A stretch of 64,000 nucleotides of DNA, taken from Bordetella parapertussis (lineage in GTDB: Bacteria > Pseudomonadota > Gammaproteobacteria > Burkholderiales > Burkholderiaceae_A). The DNA is taken from positions 124,001-188,000 of the forward strand of contig CAMCRF010000003.1 in the NCBI GenBank assembly GCA_945877235.1, read 5' to 3'. A program made the translations under genes and the position numbers. Shown here piece by piece: positions 48,768 to 58,066 of this stretch (positions are counted from its first letter, which is position 1; every line of letters starts with the position of its first letter). A model generated the notes under the pieces. That model was not told where the DNA came from. It searched no databases and saw nothing but the letters and a program-made list of their open reading frames with translations.

Positions 48768-49444
48768 AGGTCGAGGAGGGGCATCGCGTCATTGAAATTG
48801 GCGCGATCGAGCTTCAGAACCGACGTCCCACGGGCCGGCGGATGCACGTGTATCTCAACCCAGAGCGAGAGGTCGATGAGGGCGCTGCGCAGGTACATGG
48901 CCTGACCTGGGATCAGCTCCGTGATAAGCCACTCTTTGCCTCGGTGGCGACCGAGTTCGAGCAGTTCATTGCGGGGGCAGAGCTCATCATTCACAACGCG
49001 CCTTTCGATGTGGGTTTTTTAAATGCTGAGCTGTCCCGGCTGGGCCGACCGACCGTCCCCGAGATCGCAGGAGCGGTGACCGACACGCTGCGATTGGCGC
49101 GCGATCTCCACCCTGGGCAGCGTAATTCCCTCGATGCCTTATGTTCTCGCTATGGCGTGATCAATGAGCATCGCGTGCTGCACGGCGCGCTACTCGATGC
49201 AGAGCTGCTTTCCGAGGTTTTCCTCGCCATGACCCGGGGCCAGGAGACATTGGATATTCTGGCTGACCCTCAGGATGGGGCCGTGGGTGCTCAGGTTGTG
49301 TTTGAGCGCAGTGCTGCGAGCCTTCTTGCAGCGACGCTTCCTGAGTCTGAGCGACTCGCGCATGAGCAGATGCTCGACAGCCTCGACAAGGCGTGCACTC
49401 TGGGAGCGGTTTGGAGGAGAGGGCAGGTATGCAGCTCAGGCTAG
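48728..49444 (+). CDS. dnaQ: DNA polymerase III epsilon subunit (3'-5' proofreading exonuclease)
   Basis: A 238-residue DEDDh exonuclease. The metal motifs ILDTETTGL, IIHNAPFDVGFLNAEL and the ExoIII residues HRVLHGALLDAELLSEV are intact. The start at 48728 lies inside the RND permease gene, 40 bases before its stop; an upstream in-frame reading is a shadow. It ends with ALDKAC-type tail. Normally adjacent to rnhA. Confidence 0.96.
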   Translation: MRLVILDTETTGLKVEEGHRVIEIGAIELQNRRPTGRRMHVYLNPEREVDEGAAQVHGLTWDQLRDKPLFASVATEFEQFIAGAELIIHNAPFDVGFLNAELSRLGRPTVPEIAGAVTDTLRLARDLHPGQRNSLDALCSRYGVINEHRVLHGALLDAELLSEVFLAMTRGQETLDILADPQDGAVGAQVVFERSAASLLAATLPESERLAHEQMLDSLDKACTLGAVWRRGQVCSSG

Positions 49445-49677
49445 TTGAGGCAGGCGAGGGCACGCTGATAGATGCGTCCGAGGTCTCATGGGTGATACCC
49501 GTCGAGCAGGCGGATTTGCATCAATGGGATGCCCGAGGGCTGGTGGGGATGGCCAGAGGGGTTCCGGTGTGGGTCGAAAAGCCCCTTGAACACTCCCGTT
49601 GGCTGGTTCTCTTGCGCCCTAATGGAGACATCTACCCTGGGCGTCTTGCCCGAGACATTGACTGGATTGATTCATGA
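49429..49677 (+). CDS. Hypothetical protein, 82 residues
   Basis: A short soluble protein beginning MQLRLVEAGEGTLIDASEV, with two hydrophobic-strand patches (WVIPVEQ, WLVLLRPNGDIYPG). I do not recognise a family. A strong GGAGGAGAGGG site and 16-base overlap with dnaQ, then a 4-base overlap with the next gene, mark it as a translated gene. Its partial likeness to CheW-type beta strands is too weak to use. No cysteines or catalytic motif stand out. Confidence 0.65.
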   Translation: MQLRLVEAGEGTLIDASEVSWVIPVEQADLHQWDARGLVGMARGVPVWVEKPLEHSRWLVLLRPNGDIYPGRLARDIDWIDS

Positions 49678-50366
49678 TCAAGATTCGACCTCAGCGCCTG
49701 GTGCGGCGCTCAGCACGCGCGCTGGCGTTTGGTGTTCTGACGCTCGTGTCACTGCTTACAGGCCTGGTCCTGCAGGCCATCGATTGGGTTTTGGTTCCCC
49801 CACTGTTGCTTTCTGAACGCCTTGGCGACTCGGCAGTTGCGCCCGTACTCGTTGCGGTCTGGCAGCCACTCTGGTCCGCCTTAGAGGGCTGGACGGAACT
49901 GATTCAAACGGTTGTGGGGGCCTCGCTTGGGTCTGCGGAGGGTCTCGCACAGGGCATAACGACTTGGGTGGTCCTGCTGCCATTAGCACTGCTTAGCTTG
50001 ATCTTGGGCCTGCTTGAACTCCTCGGGCTGCAAGCAGATCTCTCCCGCTTTCATGTGGAGGCCGACCCAATCGCATCGCACGCCGCGGAGCCCCACATGG
50101 AGATGGCTCAGGCTGAGGCATCCTCTGTCCGTGAAGAATTTTTCTCTGCACTCGATGCCTCCGAGGAACGCATTGAATTGATGCAGCACGAGCTTGATCA
50201 GCTTCGAGTCTCACTGATAAACGCGGGTCTGCCCAACGCACTCGATGACCCGCACGAGCCGCTTGAGCAAGCCAGATTGTCTTGCGAGGCGGTCCGATTG
50301 CAGCTCAGGGCCCTTCGAGGTCAGCAGCAAGTCATTCAAGCCCGAGCTATGGGGTTTCGTGCATGA
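49674..50366 (+). CDS. Predicted membrane protein with C-terminal coiled coil, unknown function
   Basis: A 230-residue protein. One hydrophobic segment is at about 14-45 (ALAFGVLTLVSLLTGLVLQA) and another at about 95-120 (TTWVVLLPLALLSLILGLLE). The region 145-225 is rich in Glu, Gln, Leu and Arg with heptad spacing, consistent with a coiled coil. The N-terminus is basic (IRPQRLVRRSARA). I do not recognise a family. ATGA overlaps on both sides tie it to the 82- and 255-residue genes. Confidence 0.65.
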   Translation: MIKIRPQRLVRRSARALAFGVLTLVSLLTGLVLQAIDWVLVPPLLLSERLGDSAVAPVLVAVWQPLWSALEGWTELIQTVVGASLGSAEGLAQGITTWVVLLPLALLSLILGLLELLGLQADLSRFHVEADPIASHAAEPHMEMAQAEASSVREEFFSALDASEERIELMQHELDQLRVSLINAGLPNALDDPHEPLEQARLSCEAVRLQLRALRGQQQVIQARAMGFRA

Positions 50367-51130
50367 ATGAGCAGGGCGAGGGACTCGAGTCTGCGCTTGA
50401 CGGGCTTCTAACTGGCATTGATCAGCTGCTCACGCAGCGTAGTTCGGCGGCAGTGCCTTCGGTTCCGCTCAAAGAGGATGCTCGGCTTCGTTCACCCTCG
50501 GCATCGACCTCCCGACCAGATCCCACCCTCCACGTCGTCACGGCGTTGCTACATCAGTCCGCGATGAGCAGCGGCCTGAGAGAGGCCACCGTGGGCGTCA
50601 TTCGCAGGCTTGTGTTTGGTCGCGCTGTGCCCCCTCCCGACGCGCTGGCATGGCGCGGAGAGAACCAGATTTCGCCAAGGCTGCTGCCATGGCTCACGCA
50701 TGTCTGCGATCGGCCTGGCCTTCAAGCTTGGACGTCGGAGGAGGGCGAGTGGGTGTATTTGGCTCAGCCGATAAGCCATGTTTCAGATGCTGCCCTGCGC
50801 ACGAGCCCCGGTGCTTGGCGGGCAGACCTTTGTGGGGGGTTTCCGGTGGCCAGCCTCGCTGAGGTGTCGGATGCGCTCCAGGGAGCAGACACCGATGAGC
50901 CCTATCAGATCCTCAGGGTGCCTCGATTCCCGGAGTTCTGTCGGCTCACGCTCCAAAACGGGCAGATGCTCGTCGATGCTGGTGGACTGCCCGCAATGGT
51001 TCGTTGGCTTGATAGGCCCGAGCCGCAGGCGCCTTCACTGCTTGGCCTGGCATGGCCTCTTTCAGAGACGCTTGATGAGCACCTGAGATTTCCGATCCCA
51101 GTTGTAGGCGTTGCGTCGGACTTCCGGTAG
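50363..51130 (+). CDS. Hypothetical protein, 255 residues
   Basis: A soluble protein with a short low-complexity linker (residues about 40-70) after an N-terminal helix. It continues with helical (LREATVGVIRRLVFG) and mixed stretches and four tryptophans in the second half. No known family recognised. Its 3' end overlaps argA by 69 bases on the opposite strand. Start ATG at 50363, coupled to the membrane protein. Base composition is like its neighbours, so no sign of recent transfer. Confidence 0.65.
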   Translation: MNEQGEGLESALDGLLTGIDQLLTQRSSAAVPSVPLKEDARLRSPSASTSRPDPTLHVVTALLHQSAMSSGLREATVGVIRRLVFGRAVPPPDALAWRGENQISPRLLPWLTHVCDRPGLQAWTSEEGEWVYLAQPISHVSDAALRTSPGAWRADLCGGFPVASLAEVSDALQGADTDEPYQILRVPRFPEFCRLTLQNGQMLVDAGGLPAMVRWLDRPEPQAPSLLGLAWPLSETLDEHLRFPIPVVGVASDFR

Positions 51131-52414
51131 CTCATCGACTTGTGCCGGCTGGAACCCGCGCTTTAAAAACCAGTGGGTCGTGCGGGTGGTCAGCACAAAA
51201 AGCGCCCGCATGCCCTGTTGACGGGCCTGGTGTTCGACGCTCTTGAGTAACCGCTCTCCGTCGCCTTTTTCTCGCGTGTCTGGTCGTACCATAAGGCAGG
51301 CCAACTCCCCCATCGGAGAGTCGGGAAAACGATAGAGCGCTGCACACCCGAAGATCACGCCGTCGTGCTCGATCACGGTGAACCGGTCGATATCACGTTC
51401 AATATTGGTGCGACCACGCGGCACCAGCGTGCCGTCGGCCTCCAGGGGCTCAATGAGAGAGACAATGGCTGCGACGTCGTCGATATTGGCTGGGCGAAGT
51501 GCTTCGAGGGTTTCTTCAACCAACATGACACCCACCCCGTCGTGGGTGAAGAGCTCGAGCAGAAGGCTGCCATCTCGGGTGTATGGCACCAGATGGGCCC
51601 GCTCGACCCCGCCGCGGCAGGCGCGAAGCGCATGGCTCAGCGTAAAAGACGCTTCATCACCAAGCCCTCCTTGTGCGAGCATCCGTTCGGCCTGATCCTC
51701 TGAAATTTCAATCAAGGGCTGAGTCTCGTCTGGGCTCTGTGGAAGGCCGTCGGGGGAGACCATGTAGATCAGCTTGTCGCAGTCGAGTGCCACGGCTAGG
51801 CTTGCGGCAACATCTTCTAGGGTCAGATTGAAGGCGTCCCCTGTGGGTGAGAAGCCCAGTGGGGGCACCAGCACAATGGAGCCACTGAGTAGCGCTTGTC
51901 GAATGGACTCTGCCTCGATCTTGCGCACAAGCCCCGTGTTCTCGTGATCGACGCCATCGACGATGCCGACCGGGCGGGCGGTTACGAAGTTTCCGCTGAG
52001 AATGCGAATCCGTGAGTTGCCCATCGGCGTGTTGGGGAGCCCGGCCGAGAATGCGGCCTCAATGTCAAGACGCAACTCTCCCGCGGCCTCCTTGGCGCAC
52101 TCGAGCGCAGGCCGGTCGGTGATGCGCATGCCGTTGGCATATCGTGCTTCGATATGACGCAGCCGTAGCTGTTCCTCAACCTGTGGGCGTGACCCGTAGG
52201 CCAGCACAATGCGCATACCCATTGCCTGCAGAAGCGCCACATCGTGCACCAGTGACTCGAGGTGCCCTTCAGTGACCAATTCACCGGGAAAGGCAATAAC
52301 AAAGGTCTTGTTGCGAAACGCATGGATATACGGGGCGACGGATCGGAGCCACGTGACAAACTCGTGGCCGACGGCGGAGGAGGGCAGGGCATCCTGCGTG
52401 GGATTGGGCGACAT
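51062..52414 (-). CDS. argA: Amino-acid N-acetyltransferase (N-acetylglutamate synthase)
   Basis: A 450-residue classical NAGS that starts arginine synthesis. The amino-acid-kinase domain (FVIAFPGELVTEGHLESLVHDV, VLAYGSRPQVEEQL) binds arginine for feedback inhibition, and the C-terminal GNAT domain has CLMVRPDTREKGDGERLLKSV for acetyl-CoA. It starts 20 bases from hrpA in the opposite direction, six bases after a TATACT box and without a ribosome site. Confidence 0.95.
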   Translation of the reverse strand: MSPNPTQDALPSSAVGHEFVTWLRSVAPYIHAFRNKTFVIAFPGELVTEGHLESLVHDVALLQAMGMRIVLAYGSRPQVEEQLRLRHIEARYANGMRITDRPALECAKEAAGELRLDIEAAFSAGLPNTPMGNSRIRILSGNFVTARPVGIVDGVDHENTGLVRKIEAESIRQALLSGSIVLVPPLGFSPTGDAFNLTLEDVAASLAVALDCDKLIYMVSPDGLPQSPDETQPLIEISEDQAERMLAQGGLGDEASFTLSHALRACRGGVERAHLVPYTRDGSLLLELFTHDGVGVMLVEETLEALRPANIDDVAAIVSLIEPLEADGTLVPRGRTNIERDIDRFTVIEHDGVIFGCAALYRFPDSPMGELACLMVRPDTREKGDGERLLKSVEHQARQQGMRALFVLTTRTTHWFLKRGFQPAQVDELPEVRRNAYNWDRKSQVLIKRL

Positions 52415-52420
52415 CGCAAC

Positions 52421-52428
52421 AGTATAAT
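52421..52428. promoter_or_regulatory. Overlapping divergent -10 boxes for argA and hrpA
   Basis: AGTATAAT reads TATAAT on the plus strand (52423-52428) and TATACT on the minus strand (52426-52421). Each is exactly six bases from the start codon on its side (hrpA GTG, argA ATG). The gap of 20 bases has no room for leaders. Divergent promoters sharing one symmetric -10 are known in bacteria. No convincing -35 is visible on either side. Confidence 0.55.
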
Positions 52429-52434
52429 TTTGTT

Positions 52435-55400
52435 GTGACAGACTGCGCGCATCCGAGCCCTGAAGATCTTCGTCGCGCGGCAGCCGAGCGCGGCATTTGC
52501 TTCGATGAAAATCTTCCCGTCAGTGCGCACTGGGTCGAGATCGCCCAAGCCCTGATCGCCCATCCTGTCCTTATCGTTTGCGGTGAGACGGGCTCTGGAA
52601 AGACCACCCAGCTACCCAAAATTGCCCTTGCCGCTGGTCGGGCAGCCAAGGGTAAGTCAATAGCCCACACCCAGCCACGCCGTATCGCAGCGACCAGTGT
52701 GGCGCGGCGCATTGCCCAAGAGCTTAAAACCAGTTGTGGCCCCCAGCCCGATGCGAACGTGGGCTACAAGATTCGGTTCTCTGATCAGAGCCGGCGCGGT
52801 CAGCCCATTGTGCTCATGACCGACGGCCTATTGCTGGCCGAATCTCAGGCGGACCCACTGCTTCGGCGCTATGACACCATCATCATCGACGAGGCCCACG
52901 AGCGCAGTCTCAACATCGATTTTCTGCTGGGCTACCTCAAGCAGTTGCTCCGACGCCGGCCCGAGCTGCGCGTAATCATTACCTCGGCCACGCTCGATGC
53001 GAAGAAGTTTGCCCAGCACTTCGCACAGGGTACGCAGCCGGCTCCGATCTTTGAGGTCTCTGGAAGGCTCTATCCAGTGGAAACCCTCTGGCGCCCTGCC
53101 TCAGACGATCGCCAAGACCTCGTAGAGCGTGTGGTGGCAGGCGTAGAGGAGGGCCTCTCATTGGCGCGGGGTGGAGACTGTTCAGACCTCTTGGTCTTTC
53201 TCCCCGGTGAGCGAGAGATTCGAGCGGTCGCCGATGCACTGACGCCGATCGTGCGCAATGTTGACATCTTGCCGCTCTTTGCTCGACTGGCGCAGGGTGA
53301 TCAGAACAAAATATTTAAGCCTACTGGCCGGCAGCGGGTGGTGCTCGCAACCAATATTGCTGAGACGTCTCTCACGGTGCCTGGCATTCGTGTCGTCGTC
53401 GATACAGGCCTCGCCCGCGTCAAGCGTTATCGCATCAAGGGCAAGGTCGAGCAGCTCCAGATCGAGCCCATCAGCCAAGCCCAGGCCAATCAGCGCGCGG
53501 GCCGTGCAGGGCGGTTGGCCCCTGGGATCTCTATTCGATTGTTCTCAGAGGACGATTTTCGAGGTCGTCCTGAACACCCAGACCCTGAGATCCATCGCTC
53601 CTCGCTCGCGTCTGTCATCCTGCGCATGAAAGCTCTGGGGCTGACCGATATCGACCAATTCCCGTTTGTGGATCCTCCATCTAAGCGTGCTATCACAGAT
53701 GGGCTCGCATTGTTGCGTGAGCTCCAAGCGATTGATGGTCAGGGGGCGCTCACCGAGGTTGGGAGAGACCTCGCTGACCTGCCCCTCGACCCAAGGCTGG
53801 CGCGCATGCTGGTCGAAGCCAAGACATCCGCATGCCTGCGTGAAATGATCGTGCTCGTCTCTGCGCTCTCCTGCCAGGACCCCCGCGAGCGGCCGCTCGA
53901 TCAGCAGCAGGCTGCTGACACAGCACACAAGCGTTTTGCCGATGAGCGCAGCGAATTCAAGAGCTGGATTCGGCTCTGGGACTGGATCCAGGACGCTTTT
54001 GAGTCCAAGGCATCCAATCGAAAACTAGATCAGTCGCTCAGATCCGATTTCCTCTCGCCGCTTCGCGTCAGAGAGTGGCGCGACCTACATCGCCAGGTGC
54101 ATGACTGGGTGCTTGCTCGGGGCTGGCGCGAGAACGACCAGCCTGCTGACGACCTTCGGCTGCACCAGGCCATCCTCACCGGCCTGCTCTCGAATGTGGG
54201 CTGTCGAATCGATGAGCCGGGCAAAGTGGGACACGTCTGGGCAGGCACACACGACATCAAGTTCTCCATTTGGCCGGGCTCCTTTTTGGCCAAAAAACCC
54301 CCTCGTTGGCTGATGGCGGCTGAGCAGGTCGATACCAGTCGCCTCTATGCGCGAACCATTGCTGCAATTGAGCCTGAGTCAATTGAGCGAGCAGCGGCCC
54401 ACCTCATCAAGCTCTCGTACTCAGAGCCGCACTGGGAAAAAAAGGCAGGGCGCGCGGTGGGCTATGCCCGAGGAACCCTCTATGGCTTGCCGATCTATGC
54501 TCGACGACGTGTGGCCTGGGCGCGGCTGGGGCCAGAGCAGGCAAAGGAGGCGCGCGCGCTCCTGATTCGAGAGGGACTGGTTGGACAAGAGATCGAGTGT
54601 GGGCTGCCGTTCTATCGGCACAACCTACAGCTCATGCGAGAGGTCGAGCGCATGGAGCACAAGGCACGTCGCCAGGATTTGTTGGTCGATGAGGGGTTGA
54701 TCGAAGCCTTCTACGAGGCCCACCTCCCTGAGGGTGTGGTGGACGTTGAGAGCCTCGAGTCTTGGTGGCGTAAGGCTAGTCGGCAGCAGCCAAAGCTGCT
54801 CTACCTCACAAAGTCGGATCTCATGCGCCATGAGGCCGCGGGCATCACCACCGATCAATTCCCGCGGCAAATGGCACAACAGGGGCTCTCGTTGGCACTG
54901 GACTACCGTTTTGAGCCGGGGGAGGTGCAGGACGGCTTGCAGGTGAGCGTGCCTGTCTCTGCACTCAATCAGCTTCAGGCCGATCGGCTCGACTGGCTGG
55001 TGCCAGGCATGCTCAAAGAGAAGGTGTTGGCGTTGCTCAAGAGCCTGCCGCAGCGCATGCGTCGGCAAGTCTTGCCACTCGAGGAGGTCGTCCAGACATT
55101 CTGCGAGACATGGCGCGGACGGGAGGGGGACAAGCCTCTGGTGCGTGCACTTATCGAGCACATTACCCAGGTGAGAGGGGTCTCGGTTGGTGTCGACGAC
55201 TTCAAGCGTGAGACCCTTGCGCCCCACTTAACAGCCTGGGTGAAGGTGCTGGATGAGCATGGTCGTTTACTTGGACAGGGGCGTAATCTTCAGGCACTCA
55301 AAGATGCCCATGGCCAGAGGGCCACGGCGGCTTTGGCGCCCGTACAAGACGACACGGTGCACCGATCTTGGACCTTTGGTCCGCTCGAGCCTGTCATGGA

Positions 55401-56205
55401 AATCGAGCGAGCAGGTCAGCAGCTCTGTGGCTACCCCGCCCTTGAGGATGCTGGAGATGGGGTGCGTCTGCGCCTGCTCGATGACCCAGATAAAGCCCGA
55501 GCAATGCATGGGAGGGGGCTCGCGCGTCTTTTTGCGCTTGCTGCGAAAGAGCAGGTGCGAGCGCTAGAGCGCGATCTCCAGAAGAATCGTGATCTCAGCG
55601 TTGGGTGGGTTGCACTGGGCGAGAGGGAGGGGCTTGTCGATCAGATCAGCCTGCTGGCGATTCGTCGCGCCTTTCTCTCCGGACCCTGGCCCCACGACTC
55701 CACCAGCTTTGAAGCCACTGCAATTGCGGGTCGCAGCAGACTCATGCTCATTGCACAGGAGTCCACACGCTGGCTTCATGCTGTCATTCAAGAATGGACG
55801 CAGGTCCAGCGACGGCTTGCGGCACTCAAGGCATCGGATCCCGTTTCACAGGACATTCAAGAGCAAGTCCAGCGGCTCATGCCCAAGGGCTTTGTTCTGG
55901 ACTGCCCAGATGAGCGGGCCAAGCACCTGCCGCGTTACCTCAAGGCCATCAGCCTTCGCCTAGACAAGCGCAGAAGCGATCCGGCCCGAGACGATCAACG
56001 TATGGCTGAGGTGCGCGCGGTCGAACTGCCATTCTGGCGTTGGGTGCGTGCGCAGCGGGGTGCTTGGTCGGAGGAGGCCATCGGCTTTCGTTGGCTACTA
56101 GAGGAGTTACGGGTTGCAAGCTTCGCGCAAGAGCTCAAGACTCCCGTGCCGGTATCCGTGAAGCGACTTCAGAAGACCTGGAGTACGCTCAGCGTCCAGG
56201 TTTAA
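52435..56205 (+). CDS. hrpA: ATP-dependent RNA helicase HrpA
   Basis: A 1256-residue DEAH-box helicase. Walker A CGETGSGKTTQLPK, DEAHERS, SATLDAKKF, and the motifs VVLATNIAETSLTVPGI and QRAGRAGRLAPG are intact. The helicase-associated domain follows and the long C-terminal half is the HrpA-specific DUF3418 region. HrpA acts on stalled or collided ribosomes in E. coli. Starts at GTG with no ribosome site, next to the -10 box. Confidence 0.96.
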   Translation: MTDCAHPSPEDLRRAAAERGICFDENLPVSAHWVEIAQALIAHPVLIVCGETGSGKTTQLPKIALAAGRAAKGKSIAHTQPRRIAATSVARRIAQELKTSCGPQPDANVGYKIRFSDQSRRGQPIVLMTDGLLLAESQADPLLRRYDTIIIDEAHERSLNIDFLLGYLKQLLRRRPELRVIITSATLDAKKFAQHFAQGTQPAPIFEVSGRLYPVETLWRPASDDRQDLVERVVAGVEEGLSLARGGDCSDLLVFLPGEREIRAVADALTPIVRNVDILPLFARLAQGDQNKIFKPTGRQRVVLATNIAETSLTVPGIRVVVDTGLARVKRYRIKGKVEQLQIEPISQAQANQRAGRAGRLAPGISIRLFSEDDFRGRPEHPDPEIHRSSLASVILRMKALGLTDIDQFPFVDPPSKRAITDGLALLRELQAIDGQGALTEVGRDLADLPLDPRLARMLVEAKTSACLREMIVLVSALSCQDPRERPLDQQQAADTAHKRFADERSEFKSWIRLWDWIQDAFESKASNRKLDQSLRSDFLSPLRVREWRDLHRQVHDWVLARGWRENDQPADDLRLHQAILTGLLSNVGCRIDEPGKVGHVWAGTHDIKFSIWPGSFLAKKPPRWLMAAEQVDTSRLYARTIAAIEPESIERAAAHLIKLSYSEPHWEKKAGRAVGYARGTLYGLPIYARRRVAWARLGPEQAKEARALLIREGLVGQEIECGLPFYRHNLQLMREVERMEHKARRQDLLVDEGLIEAFYEAHLPEGVVDVESLESWWRKASRQQPKLLYLTKSDLMRHEAAGITTDQFPRQMAQQGLSLALDYRFEPGEVQDGLQVSVPVSALNQLQADRLDWLVPGMLKEKVLALLKSLPQRMRRQVLPLEEVVQTFCETWRGREGDKPLVRALIEHITQVRGVSVGVDDFKRETLAPHLTAWVKVLDEHGRLLGQGRNLQALKDAHGQRATAALAPVQDDTVHRSWTFGPLEPVMEIERAGQQLCGYPALEDAGDGVRLRLLDDPDKARAMHGRGLARLFALAAKEQVRALERDLQKNRDLSVGWVALGEREGLVDQISLLAIRRAFLSGPWPHDSTSFEATAIAGRSRLMLIAQESTRWLHAVIQEWTQVQRRLAALKASDPVSQDIQEQVQRLMPKGFVLDCPDERAKHLPRYLKAISLRLDKRRSDPARDDQRMAEVRAVELPFWRWVRAQRGAWSEEAIGFRWLLEELRVASFAQELKTPVPVSVKRLQKTWSTLSVQV

Positions 56206-56220
56206 ACGAGGAGAGCACGA

Positions 56221-57072
56221 GTGCCAGAACAGAACGAAGCCCTGGAAATCGGGTTGATTATTGTCGGAGACGAGATCCTCTCGGGTAAGCGTGAAGACCG
56301 TCATTTTTCGAAGACCCGCGAATTGCTTGCAGCCCGGGGTCTTGCGCTCTCGTGGGTGAGCATTTTGGGAGATTCACCCAGCCGTTGTACCCAGCTCCTG
56401 AAGCAGACATTCGCCTCGCAAGACCTGGTCTTTAGCCTCGGCGGCATTGGGTCTACCCCCGATGACTACACGCGGCAGTCCGCTGCTCAGGCCTTGGGGA
56501 GGCCCCTGGTGTTGCACCCCGAGGCCAGAGATCTCATTGCGCAGCGGTCGCAAGAGAGTGGCCAACCGCTCACACCAGAGCGTCTGCGTATGGGCGAATT
56601 TCCGCAGGGTGCCCAGATTGTGCCGAATCCTTTCAACCGAATTCCCGGATTCCAGATAGACCGTCATTACTTTTTACCTGGCTTTCCGGTCATGGCCTGG
56701 CCCATGATGGAATGGGTGCTCGATACGCACTTTAAGGACTGGTTTCAAGCGCACGCTGAACTCGATTGGTCCATGACGGTGCTCAAGATCTTCGAGGCGG
56801 CGGTAACGCCCTTGCTCGAGCAGATCTCAAATGACTTCCCCTCACTCAAGATTTACAGCCTGCCCTCTGGACCCATTCCCGGTGAGGCCTCATTGCCCCC
56901 CAAGCGCCATCTCGAACTGGGTGTGAAGCTCACTGGAGCCGCAGCGCAAGGTCTTGATGACGGTCAGCGGAGTCAGGCAGAGGCGGATCTCGCAAAGGCC
57001 TACGAGGCTTTGCGAACTGGTGTGTTGGCCTTGGGCGGAGAGGTGACCGAGGAGCGGCAGCTCAAGCGCTAA
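56221..57072 (+). CDS. CinA/MoeA-type molybdopterin-binding domain protein
   Basis: A 283-residue protein. The MoCF domain is clear: IGLIIVGDEILSGKREDRH, VSILGDSP, FSLGGIGSTPDDYTRQS. It lacks the C-terminal nicotinamide-nucleotide amidase domain of full CinA; residues 170-283 are a less conserved domain. GTG start after an AGGAGA site, 15 bases after hrpA. Role unknown; members may hydrolyse ADP-ribose or NAD-related dinucleotides. Confidence 0.88.
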   Translation: MPEQNEALEIGLIIVGDEILSGKREDRHFSKTRELLAARGLALSWVSILGDSPSRCTQLLKQTFASQDLVFSLGGIGSTPDDYTRQSAAQALGRPLVLHPEARDLIAQRSQESGQPLTPERLRMGEFPQGAQIVPNPFNRIPGFQIDRHYFLPGFPVMAWPMMEWVLDTHFKDWFQAHAELDWSMTVLKIFEAAVTPLLEQISNDFPSLKIYSLPSGPIPGEASLPPKRHLELGVKLTGAAAQGLDDGQRSQAEADLAKAYEALRTGVLALGGEVTEERQLKR

Positions 57073-57076
57073 CGGC

Positions 57077-58006
57077 ATGCAAATCGATGCCTACAGCACG
57101 GATGTTTTCGTACTTCCCCTGCCTGATGGGCACCGCTTTCCCATGGAAAAGTACCGGCTGCTGCGCGAGTCAATTGAGACTTGGCCACAGATTCGACTTC
57201 AAGAGCCACCTGCAGCCACGGACCAGCAGCTTCATCTTGCTCATAGTCCTGCCTATGTTCAAGCGCTCGTGTGCAATCGGCTCTCCGATCGTGAGCAGCG
57301 CCTGATTGGTTTTCCATGGAGCCCTGAGATGGTTGAACGCTCCCGACGCTCAACCGGGGCCACCATTGCCGCTGCGGAGTCAGCGTGGTCTGGGCGTTAC
57401 GGCCGAGGTGCCGTGCCTGTTGCATTCAACTTAGCAGGCGGCACACACCACGCAGGGCCAGCAGAGGGTGAGGGATTCTGCTGCTTTAATGATGCTGCGG
57501 TCGCAGCTCGCGTCATGCAACAGCGGCATGGCCTGGGTCGTATCGCCATCCTCGACCTTGACGTGCATCAGGGGAACGGCACCGCCGAGATTTTTGCAAT
57601 GGACCCCAGCGTCCTCACCGTGTCCGTGCATGGGGCGCGCAACTATCCGTTCCTCAAGCCAGCATCTGATTTAGACATCGCCTTGCCCGATGGCACCCGC
57701 GATGATCCGTATCTCGAGGCAGTTGAGGCCGCCCTCGATTTTCTGGCTGGCCAGGGGCCCATCGACCTGCTCATTTACCTCGCGGGTGCTGATCCACTCG
57801 ATGGTGATCGTCTCGGGCGTCTTGCTGTCTCCCTGACCGGTCTGAGCGAGAGAGATCGGCGTGTTTTTTGCTGGGCTCGCATGCGGCAAGTCCCGGTCGC
57901 AGTGGCGATGGCCGGAGGGTATGCCCGTCCGATTGAGCGAACGGTGGAAGTCCACCGTCAGACGGTCGAACGTGCTCTGGATATTTTTGTGAGAAACCAT
58001 GGATAA
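57077..58006 (+). CDS. Histone deacetylase family (AcuC-like) zinc hydrolase
   Basis: A 309-residue protein of the arginase/deacetylase fold. The zinc and catalytic residues lie in GGTHHA, LDLDVHQGNGTAEIF and GADPLDGDRLG. Bacterial members deacetylate acetyl-CoA synthetase (AcuC) or polyamines and small molecules. Which substrate is used cannot be told. Read together with the cinA-like gene, four bases apart. No acuA or acs nearby. Confidence 0.9.
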   Translation: MQIDAYSTDVFVLPLPDGHRFPMEKYRLLRESIETWPQIRLQEPPAATDQQLHLAHSPAYVQALVCNRLSDREQRLIGFPWSPEMVERSRRSTGATIAAAESAWSGRYGRGAVPVAFNLAGGTHHAGPAEGEGFCCFNDAAVAARVMQQRHGLGRIAILDLDVHQGNGTAEIFAMDPSVLTVSVHGARNYPFLKPASDLDIALPDGTRDDPYLEAVEAALDFLAGQGPIDLLIYLAGADPLDGDRLGRLAVSLTGLSERDRRVFCWARMRQVPVAVAMAGGYARPIERTVEVHRQTVERALDIFVRNHG

Positions 58007-58066
58007 GACTCGGAATTTCAAATCTTTTTTGTTAGACTTCTTGGGTCGGAATTCGGGAGTATTTGC

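Noticed and set aside
49429..49677. Possible CheW-like fold in the 82-residue protein
   Set aside because: Only a short resemblance (GMARGVPVWV); too small for a full CheW domain and no chemotaxis genes nearby. A profile search would be needed.
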